A stretch of DNA of 6,944 nucleotides from Clostridia bacterium (GTDB taxonomy: Bacteria; Bacillota_A; Clostridia; Christensenellales; Borkfalkiaceae), in assembly GCA_017462425.1 (NCBI GenBank), contig JAFTRD010000122.1, positions 1 to 6,944 of the forward strand, written 5' to 3'. Positions 1-4,657 of this stretch are shown piece by piece. The translations under genes were made by a program, and so were the position numbers. Each line of letters begins with the position of its first letter. Position 1 is the first letter of the stretch. Under the pieces are notes generated by a model, which saw only the letters and a list, made by a program, of their open reading frames with translations, did not search any database and was not told the DNA's origin.

Positions 1-1
1 A

Positions 2-280
2 CTGCTTTTGCCCTTGCAGCCCTTGCGTGAAAAAGCTCAAAAAACGCCGCAATTTATTCCGGGCGAGCGTACGGAGAGGGTCAAGCTGATCCCCCTAAAA
101 GAGAGTGTGGGGTATACCTGCGCCCAAAACGCAGGGTTGTTTCCGCCCTGTATTCCCGTGGTAAGCGAGGGGCAGAAGATAGAAAAAGAACACGTTGAAA
201 TACTTATAAAAGCCGTCAATACCTACGGCTTGACGGAAAATAAAATTACGGTATATACATATGAGAGGCAAACTGATTAG
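2..280 (+). CDS. Orn/Lys/Arg decarboxylase family protein, C-terminal end (partial)
   Basis: This is the last 92 codons of a gene that starts left of the window; the frame is open from base 2 and stops with TAG at 278-280. The fragment has the look of the C-terminal domain of PLP-dependent Orn/Lys/Arg decarboxylases: a segment resembling 'PLKESVGYTCAQNAGLFPPC' followed by IPVV, matching the usual Pro-rich turn (typically YPPGIPxxxPGE) and the following 'I..E.VEIL' helix. The PLP-binding lysine domain is outside the window, so activity and substrate (arginine, lysine or ornithine) cannot be judged. In B. subtilis the gene just before tmk is yaaO, of this same family, which supports the call. 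Its last 20 bases overlap the start of tmk, suggesting translational coupling. An internal TTG at 8 is not a real start, because the frame continues upstream. Confidence 0.82.
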   Translation: MLLPLQPLREKAQKTPQFIPGERTERVKLIPLKESVGYTCAQNAGLFPPCIPVVSEGQKIEKEHVEILIKAVNTYGLTENKITVYTYERQTD

Positions 281-884
281 TTTCGAGGGCTGTGAAGGCT
301 CGGGAAAATCCACAAAACTGAAAATGCTGGAGGGGTATTTACAGGAGAAGAATATTCCCTACCTCTACACCCGTGAGCCGGGTGGAAATGCGGTATCCGA
401 GCGTATCCGTTCGGTGATTTTAGACCCCGAAAATACCGACATGACCCCCGAGTGCGAGGCGCTTTTATACGCTGCGGCAAGGGTACAGCTATTGCGTAGA
501 GTCATAGAGCCTGCGCGTGCGCAGGGCAAGCTGGTCGTGTGCGACAGGTACGTCGATTCGTCGCTTGCCTACCAGGGCGAGGCGAGGGGGCTGGGACAGG
601 AATTCGTGCGGAAAATCAATTCTTACGCCTTTGAAAATTACCTGCCCGACTGTACGGTGTTTCTGGATATTTCCCCCGAGAAAGCGTTTGAAAGAAAGCA
701 CGGCGCCGACGAAAACGACAGAATAGAGCAGGCAGGACTTGCCTTTCATAATAAAGTATACGAGGGGTATTTAAAAATCGCCAAGGAAGAGCCAAACCGA
801 TTCATTCGGATAAACGCCGTAGGCACGAAACAGGAAACCTTTGAACGGGTGTTAAAGGTATTACAGGATAAGGGAATTTTATAA
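261..884 (+). CDS. tmk: Thymidylate kinase (dTMP kinase)
   Basis: The 207-residue product is cytosolic and phosphorylates dTMP to dTDP with ATP, on the way to dTTP for DNA synthesis. Visible motifs in order: P-loop GCEGSGKST (residues 10-18), the TREPGG dTMP-site motif (37-42), the CDRYVDSSLAYQG segment with the DRY signature at 95-97, and an arginine-containing LID region (about 145-159, R145 and R154). The lack of a basic residue in the variable P-loop positions together with basic residues in the LID fits the bacterial type II class. Length is usual for the family. The ATG at 261 places the P-loop at the expected distance from the N-terminus. No good Shine-Dalgarno precedes it, and the start lies inside the end of the upstream decarboxylase gene, so translation is probably coupled. 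A 17-base gap separates it from holB. Confidence 0.98.
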   Translation: MRGKLISFEGCEGSGKSTKLKMLEGYLQEKNIPYLYTREPGGNAVSERIRSVILDPENTDMTPECEALLYAAARVQLLRRVIEPARAQGKLVVCDRYVDSSLAYQGEARGLGQEFVRKINSYAFENYLPDCTVFLDISPEKAFERKHGADENDRIEQAGLAFHNKVYEGYLKIAKEEPNRFIRINAVGTKQETFERVLKVLQDKGIL

Positions 885-901
885 AAAAGAAGGAAAGGGC
901 A

Positions 902-1849
902 TTGCAGAAGTTGTTGCGTTCTACAACCGCATATAAATTACTTTGTCAGGAAGCCAAGGAAAAGAGGCTTGCCAACACCTATTTATTGCTGTTTAACGAC
1001 GAAGCCAATCTGCGCCTTGCCTTAAAAGAGCTTGCTTGCCTGTTTTTTGACGGCTCGACTGCAACGATCTCACGCATCGAACGGGAAACTCACCCCGACT
1101 GTCTCTTTTACCCCCAAAAGGGTAAGGCGCTCGATAAGGACGTAACCTCGGCAATCTTAGAGGAGAGCTGTTTAAGCCCCGTAGAGGGAAAGCGCAAGCT
1201 GTTCGTATTGGATAATTTTCACAAGGCAAGCGCCGTCGTACAGAACAAACTTTTAAAGGTCTTGGAAGAACCGCCCCAGGGTGTGTATTTTCTACTGGGC
1301 GCAACCACCGAGTTTCCGCTGCTTGCAACGGTCAAATCCCGAGCCAAAAAGCTGGAAATCCCGCCCTTTTCCGAAGCCGAGGTAGAAGCGTGCTTAACCC
1401 GCCTCTATCCCGAGCGTAGCGCGGAGGACGTAGCGGTATACGCCGCCGCTTCGGACGGTTCGGTGGGCAGGGCGCAAAGTCTTTTCACCGGCGGCAGGTA
1501 TAGCGAGCTTTACCAAAAGGCGTTCGCTTGCGTGGCGGCGGAAAGTGGAAATATTTGCAAAGCCGCCCGTGCGTTAAACGGAACGGAGGAAAAAACCGAG
1601 GTAATATCGCTCATACGCAGGATTTATCGGGATATACTTTTTTCCCTCACCGCTCAGCCCTACGGCACGAAAGGAGAATCGGAAAAAATCAAAGGCTTGG
1701 CAAAGGACTTCACCCCTACCGTAGCGGTGTTTGCGCTTGACGTCTTTGCCGAAGCGGAAAAACAAATTGTGTTCAATTCTAACCTCGCTCAATGCGTGGA
1801 GGTTGCGCTCTGGAAGATAGATAAGGAGAAACAAAGATGCAAAAAATAG
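902..1849 (+). CDS. holB: DNA polymerase III delta' subunit (clamp loader)
   Basis: The 315-residue product belongs to the AAA+ clamp-loader family and should act with DnaX and HolA to load the beta sliding clamp at the replication fork. Evidence: a degenerate Walker-B-like strand FVLDNFHKAS (101-110), the hallmark NKLLKVLEEPPQGVYFLLGA stretch (115-134), the sensor/arginine region LLATVKSRAKKLEIPPFSE (140-158), and the C-terminal collar helix with NSNLAQCVEVALWKI (292-306). The N-terminal region has no P-loop (TYLLLFNDE at 26-34 sits where it would be) and I see no four-cysteine zinc module, so it looks non-catalytic. The usual SRC motif is SRA here. The start is TTG at 902, preceded by AGGAAAGGG (891-899); further in-frame TTGs at 911 and 914 are less likely. 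Its position directly after tmk, ahead of ricT, matches Firmicutes order. The last 13 bases overlap ricT. Confidence 0.94.
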   Translation: MQKLLRSTTAYKLLCQEAKEKRLANTYLLLFNDEANLRLALKELACLFFDGSTATISRIERETHPDCLFYPQKGKALDKDVTSAILEESCLSPVEGKRKLFVLDNFHKASAVVQNKLLKVLEEPPQGVYFLLGATTEFPLLATVKSRAKKLEIPPFSEAEVEACLTRLYPERSAEDVAVYAAASDGSVGRAQSLFTGGRYSELYQKAFACVAAESGNICKAARALNGTEEKTEVISLIRRIYRDILFSLTAQPYGTKGESEKIKGLAKDFTPTVAVFALDVFAEAEKQIVFNSNLAQCVEVALWKIDKEKQRCKK

Positions 1850-2079
1850 TAGGAGTTAAATTTAAAAACACCTGTAAGGTATATTACTTTTCCCCTGCGG
1901 AAAACGAAGAATACGAAAAAGGCATGGACGTTATCGTAGAAACGGCGAAGGGGCTGGAATGCGGTACGGTTACCATTCCCACGCAGGAGGTGGAGGATGA
2001 CAAAATCCCCTCGGCGCTCAAGCCAATTCTGCGTATAGCCAAGGCTAAAGACTTGGAAAAAATCCAGAAAAAAGATTAA
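1837..2079 (+). CDS. ricT: RicT/YaaT (PSP1 family), N-terminal part, interrupted by in-frame TAA
   Basis: These 80 codons encode the N-terminal third of RicT (YaaT). In B. subtilis, RicT joins RicA (YmcA) and RicF (YlbF) in a complex that binds Fe-S clusters and promotes RNase Y-dependent mRNA maturation; it also affects competence, biofilm and sporulation. The segment matches the family start: VGVKFKNTCKVYYFSP (5-20), then a VIVET-like stretch (32-36) and a 'LRIAKAKDLEKI' segment. The ATG at 1837 has AAGGAG at 1823-1828, 8 bases upstream, inside the end of holB. The frame then meets TAA at 2077-2079 and the rest of the protein resumes in the same frame after it. Aligned from memory to B. subtilis YaaT, the stop occupies exactly one residue position with no length change, so this is a nonsense codon and not an obvious frameshift. 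A truncated 80-residue product would lack all the conserved cysteines. Confidence 0.85.
   Translation: MQKIVGVKFKNTCKVYYFSPAENEEYEKGMDVIVETAKGLECGTVTIPTQEVEDDKIPSALKPILRIAKAKDLEKIQKKD
2077..2079 (+). other. In-frame TAA stop inside ricT
   Basis: This TAA splits an otherwise intact RicT frame. The sequence before it ends in K-K-D; the sequence after it reads R-R-P-E-A-M-K in the same phase. The surrounding residues keep family spacing on both sides. A single-base change would turn it into CAA, GAA or AAA, all suited to the charged helix found here in relatives. A less economical alternative is an extra T near 2077 offset by one missing G near 2091, which would read D-N-A-D-Q-R-A-M-K. The following base is C, not a context I would call a typical programmed read-through site. 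Confidence 0.9.
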
Positions 2080-2094
2080 CGCCGACCAGAGGCA

Positions 2095-2715
2095 ATGAAA
2101 TTCGGCAAGGAATACGTCGCCAAGCTCAATCTTGAGATGAAAATCATCGACTGTGAGTTTACCTTCGACGGCACCAAAATCGTGTTCTATTTCAGCGCCC
2201 CTACCCGTGTGGATTTCAGAGAGCTTGTCAAAGATCTGGCAGGCGTGTTCCACTTACGCATCGAGCTTCGTCAGGTGGGAATCCGTGACGAAACGAGAAT
2301 TTTGGGCGGAATTGCGCCCTGCGGCAGGGCATGTTGCTGTTCTTGCGGCTTGAGCGATTTCAAAAAGGTAACCATAAAAATGGCAAAAACGCAGGGGCTT
2401 TCCTTAAACCCCGGCAAAATCAGCGGCCTTTGCGGCAGACTGATGTGCTGTTTGGACTATGAAAACGACTATTACGCCGAAGTGGGCAAGCAAATGCCGA
2501 AGGTCGGCGCCGAGGTAATTTCTCCCGATGGCGCAGGCACGGTAGCTTCGGTGAATATGCTGAAATTAGAGGCGAAGATTAAAATTGAAACCAAGGAAGG
2601 CGGCTTAATTTATAAAGACTTCCCCGTTTCTTCGCTTGAATTCAGGCGTGCCGGTAAGCCGATCGGAGAAGAAAAAGAAGTTCTCGACCCTGCTTTAAGT
2701 TGTTTGGAGGAGTAA
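2095..2715 (+). CDS. ricT: RicT/YaaT (PSP1 family), C-terminal part after the in-frame stop
   Basis: This frame of 206 codons from ATG 2095 carries the conserved core of RicT. Seen in order: the PSP1 core around DCEFTFDGTKIVFYFSAP (19-36), the signature RVDFRELVKDLA (38-49), RIELRQVGIRDETR (55-68), the cysteine cluster CGRACCCSC (76-84), SLNPGKISGLCGRLMCC (103-119) and DYEND (121-125). These cysteines fit the Fe-S role of the RicAFT complex, though which are ligands I cannot tell. If the TAA were read through, the product would be 292 residues, close to the roughly 275 of B. subtilis YaaT. As an independent gene it looks poor: the only purine stretch, AGAGG at 2088-2092, ends 2 bases before the ATG, and the frame starts in mid-domain. 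Reinitiation after the TAA, 15 bases upstream, is possible. The absence of any further damage argues for a very recent mutation, a sequence error or retained function. Confidence 0.85.
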   Translation: MKFGKEYVAKLNLEMKIIDCEFTFDGTKIVFYFSAPTRVDFRELVKDLAGVFHLRIELRQVGIRDETRILGGIAPCGRACCCSCGLSDFKKVTIKMAKTQGLSLNPGKISGLCGRLMCCLDYENDYYAEVGKQMPKVGAEVISPDGAGTVASVNMLKLEAKIKIETKEGGLIYKDFPVSSLEFRRAGKPIGEEKEVLDPALSCLEE

Positions 2716-2740
2716 ATTCCTGTTTTTTATATAAAAAAGC

Positions 2741-2792
2741 TGAAAAAATTTTTCCCAAAAGTATTTACTATTACAAAGAAATGTGCTATAAT
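2741..2792 (+). promoter_or_regulatory. Strong sigma-A-type promoter with UP element, for the ferredoxin gene
   Basis: The -10 is a perfect TATAAT at 2787-2792, preceded by TG one base upstream (2784-2785), an extended -10. The -35 is TTTACT at 2764-2769 (4 of 6 to consensus) with an ideal 17-base spacer. Just upstream, 2743-2759 reads A6, T5, CCC, AAA, which fits the known E. coli full UP-element consensus (AAAWWTWTTTT, three bases, AAA) with one mismatch and within about one base of the canonical distance from the -35. Transcription should start near 2799, leaving a leader of about 25 bases that carries GGAGG at 2810-2814, nine bases before the ATG. This predicts high, probably constitutive expression. 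Confidence 0.85.
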
Positions 2793-2823
2793 CAAGAAAG
2801 TAAATAAATGGAGGTATTCAATC

Positions 2824-2991
2824 ATGTCTCATATCGTTACTGACGAATGTATCGCTTGCGGCGCTTGCGCTGATACTTGTCCCGTTGGTGCAATCGAAAT
2901 CGGCGATAAAGCAGTTATCAATAAAGACGTTTGCGTTGACTGTGGCGCTTGCGCAGAATCCTGCCCCGTTGCTGCAATTCAACCGGAATAA
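2824..2991 (+). CDS. 2[4Fe-4S] ferredoxin, clostridial type
   Basis: A 55-residue cytosolic electron carrier, the same length as classical clostridial ferredoxins. Two full CxxCxxCxxxCP motifs are present: C9, C12, C15, C19-P20 and C37, C40, C43, C47-P48, each followed by the usual V-(G/A)-A-I. The two halves are clear internal duplicates, as in the family, and eight cysteines would hold two [4Fe-4S] clusters. In anaerobes such proteins exchange electrons with pyruvate:ferredoxin oxidoreductase, hydrogenase or Rnf; the actual partner is not visible here. The ATG has GGAGG at 2810-2814. The gene sits alone between its own promoter and terminator. Codon choice differs from its neighbours: all six valines are GTT, and the nine alanines are five GCT and four GCA with no GCC or GCG, the pattern of a highly expressed gene. 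Confidence 0.97.
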   Translation: MSHIVTDECIACGACADTCPVGAIEIGDKAVINKDVCVDCGACAESCPVAAIQPE

Positions 2992-3013
2992 TTTTTAACG
3001 GGTATTAAAATTG

Positions 3014-3056
3014 AAGGCACGGTGGGGCAAAGCTCTGCCGTGTTTTTCGTTTTTTT
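3014..3056 (+). terminator. Rho-independent terminator after ferredoxin
   Basis: An 11-bp stem pairs 3018-3028 (CACGGTGGGGC) with 3032-3042 (GCTCTGCCGTG) across an AAA loop; three pairs are G-U wobbles. It is followed by T5, CG and T7 (3043-3056), and the A/G bases at 3014-3017 can extend the stem into the T tract. It lies 22 bases past the ferredoxin stop and closes that one-gene unit. It also stands 24 bases before the methyltransferase start, so some read-through may feed the downstream genes. Confidence 0.9.
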
Positions 3057-3080
3057 GGAATAAAAAAAATTTTTTTTAGC

Positions 3081-3815
3081 ATGATACATCTTTCTTCAGG
3101 TGAAGTTTTAGACGAACTTTTGATAGACAACTTTAAAATCGTGCAGAACGTAAACTTTTACCGTTTCACCTCCGATTCCGTGCTTCTGTCTAAATTTGCA
3201 AAAGCAAAAATGGGCGACGAGGTAGCGGATTTTTGCTCGGGCAGCGGTATCGTGGGACTGCATTTTTACGCCTTGAACCAAAAAACGGTCAAACGTGTTA
3301 CTCTTTTTGAAATGCAACCCGAGCTGTACGATATGAGCTTGAAAACCATATCTCTCAACGGCTTAGAGGAAAAATTTTCCGCCGTCAACTGTAAGGTGCA
3401 GGAAATTCCCAAGGAATATACCGAAAAATTTTCGCTTATTCTTTGCAATCCGCCGTACGAAAAGGGTGGGTTTGAGAATAAAGATTATAAAAAAGCCGTC
3501 TGTCGAAAAGAGCTGTTTTTAACCCTTTCCGAGCTGGCGACAGCGGCAAGCCGCTGTCTTAAATTCGGCGGCAGGTTTGTCCTCTGTCACCGTGCCGACC
3601 GTCTTGCCGAGGTCGTCTATACCCTCCACGCTTACGGTATGGAGGTAAAGCGCATCCAGCCCGTTGCAGGCAGGCGTGAGGCAGAGCCGTATCTCGTACT
3701 CATCGAGGCGGTGAAGGGCGGAAAAGCGGGGGTAAAGCTCTTGCCTACGTGCATCAACGAGCCGCCCGTAAAAGAAATTAGACAAGGAGGAACACACCTA
3801 CGGTCACTTTTGTAG
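3081..3815 (+). CDS. yabB: YabB/TrmN6-type N6-adenine methyltransferase, probably acting on tRNA
   Basis: A 244-residue SAM-dependent methyltransferase of the YabB/YfiC family; the E. coli member modifies A37 of tRNA1(Val), and that substrate is inferred here only from family and location. Visible: the family N-terminus with 'EVLDELLIDNFKIVQ' (8-22), SAM-binding motif I DFCSGSGIVGL (50-60), an acidic strand end FEMQPE (76-81), the catalytic NPPY motif LCNPPYEKGG (121-130), a GGRFVLCHRADRL strand-turn (163-175) and the C-terminal GGKAGVKLLP (213-222). Length is close to B. subtilis YabB. No ATG, GTG or TTG lies in frame between 3081 and the upstream in-frame TGA at 3012. No Shine-Dalgarno is seen: the ATG follows an exact A8T8 tract (3062-3077). 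The 3' end carries the ribosome binding site of rsmI and overlaps it by 16 bases. Confidence 0.9.
   Translation: MIHLSSGEVLDELLIDNFKIVQNVNFYRFTSDSVLLSKFAKAKMGDEVADFCSGSGIVGLHFYALNQKTVKRVTLFEMQPELYDMSLKTISLNGLEEKFSAVNCKVQEIPKEYTEKFSLILCNPPYEKGGFENKDYKKAVCRKELFLTLSELATAASRCLKFGGRFVLCHRADRLAEVVYTLHAYGMEVKRIQPVAGRREAEPYLVLIEAVKGGKAGVKLLPTCINEPPVKEIRQGGTHLRSLL
3784..3790 (+). promoter_or_regulatory. Ribosome binding site deciding the rsmI start
   Basis: AAGGAGG is a perfect Shine-Dalgarno sequence inside the 3' end of the methyltransferase gene. The codons at normal distance in the rsmI frame are ACA (3794), CCT (3797), ACG (3800) and GTC (3803). Only ACG is one base from ATG, at a 9-base spacing. 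This site is the main reason for starting rsmI at 3800 instead of the TTG at 3857. Confidence 0.85.
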
Positions 3816-4606
3816 CAACGCCCATCGGCAATTTAAAAGACGTCACGCTGCGTGCGTTGGATACGCTGCGGGAAGCGGACGTCATCTTTTGCGAGGATAC
3901 CCGTCATACCTTAAAGCTGCTCAACGCATACGAAATTAAAAAACCGCTCGTTGCATGTCATAAGTTCAACGAAGAAGCGGCGGCGGAAAAAATTATCGCC
4001 CGTGCGCAGGCGGGTGAAAACGTGGTAATCGTGTCGGATGCGGGCATGCCCGTCATCTCCGACCCCGGCAACGTGGTATGCAAAGCCTTAAAACGCGCAA
4101 ACGTAGCCTATACCGTCGTTCCCGGCGCAACGGCGTTTGCCTGTGCGTTGGTGCTTTCGGGCATGGACGCCGCAAAATTCACCTTCCTTGGATTTTTACC
4201 GAACAAAAAGGGCGAAAAACTGAAATTTCTGGAAAATTATAAAGCATTGGATACCACGTTGGTATTCCACAGCGCCCCGCAGGACGTAGACGCCGATATT
4301 TCCGCTTTATACGAAGCGTTCGGCAACCGTACCGCCTGCGCCGTGCGTGAAATTACCAAGATCCACGAAGAGAGCGTAACGTTTACCCTTGCCGACGGTC
4401 TTTCGGGCGAAAAGCGTGGGGAATACGTATTGTTGGTGGAGGGCGCTCCAAAGCAGGAAAACCCGTTAAACGGTTTGAGCGAAATCGAGCATATCCGTTA
4501 TTATATGGAGCAGGGCTTGGACAAAAAAGATGCCTTAAAGCGTGCCGCCAAGGACAGGGGAGTTCCCAAGTCTATATTGTATAAATTTACCATAGAAGAC
4601 GAATAA
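3800..4606 (+). CDS. rsmI: 16S rRNA (cytidine1402-2'-O)-methyltransferase RsmI, apparent ACG start
   Basis: RsmI methylates the ribose of C1402 in the 16S rRNA decoding centre using SAM; it belongs to the tetrapyrrole-methylase fold family. With ACG at 3800 as the start the product is 268 residues, near the family's 280-290. The N-terminus then reads V-T-F-VATPIGNLKDVTLRAL, the family hallmark, followed by CEDTRHT (31-37), VSDAGMPVISDPG (78-90), VPGATAFACAL (107-117), REITKIHEE (183-191) and a C-terminal helix with KKDALKRAAKDRGVPK. A start at TTG 3857 would delete the VATPIGNL motif and has no ribosome binding site. No ATG, GTG or TTG exists in frame upstream of 3857 near the perfect AAGGAGG at 3784-3790. 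So either ACG is used, or an ATG carries a T-to-C change. A segment reading FHSAPQ stands where relatives usually have ES-P-HR. The gene overlaps the methyltransferase by 16 bases. Confidence 0.93.
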   Translation, partial: TVTFVATPIGNLKDVTLRALDTLREADVIFCEDTRHTLKLLNAYEIKKPLVACHKFNEEAAAEKIIARAQAGENVVIVSDAGMPVISDPGNVVCKALKRANVAYTVVPGATAFACALVLSGMDAAKFTFLGFLPNKKGEKLKFLENYKALDTTLVFHSAPQDVDADISALYEAFGNRTACAVREITKIHEESVTFTLADGLSGEKRGEYVLLVEGAPKQENPLNGLSEIEHIRYYMEQGLDKKDALKRAAKDRGVPKSILYKFTIEDE

Positions 4607-4657
4607 ACAAACGAATACAAATATGCGAATTAGTTTATATCTTGGAGGTTTACATTG

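Noticed and set aside
1789..2253. A 154-codon minus-strand open frame across the holB-ricT junction
   Set aside because: It lies antisense to two clearly conserved genes, shows no recognisable motif and is rich in aromatic residues as expected from the reverse of Lys/Glu-rich codons.
2095..2715. The second ricT part as an unrelated, independent gene
   Set aside because: It begins in mid-domain, is in phase with the first part, and has only AGAGG two bases before the ATG, too close for a normal ribosome binding site.
2723..2754. AT-only palindromes after ricT (TTTTTTAT/ATAAAAAA, and GAAAAA-A-TTTTTC) as a terminator
   Set aside because: The stems contain almost no G-C pairs and lack a proper T tract; the second is better explained as part of the UP element of the ferredoxin promoter.
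3857..4606. rsmI starting at TTG 3857
   Set aside because: This would remove the essential VATPIGNL N-terminal motif that is encoded directly upstream in the same frame, and no ribosome binding site precedes it.
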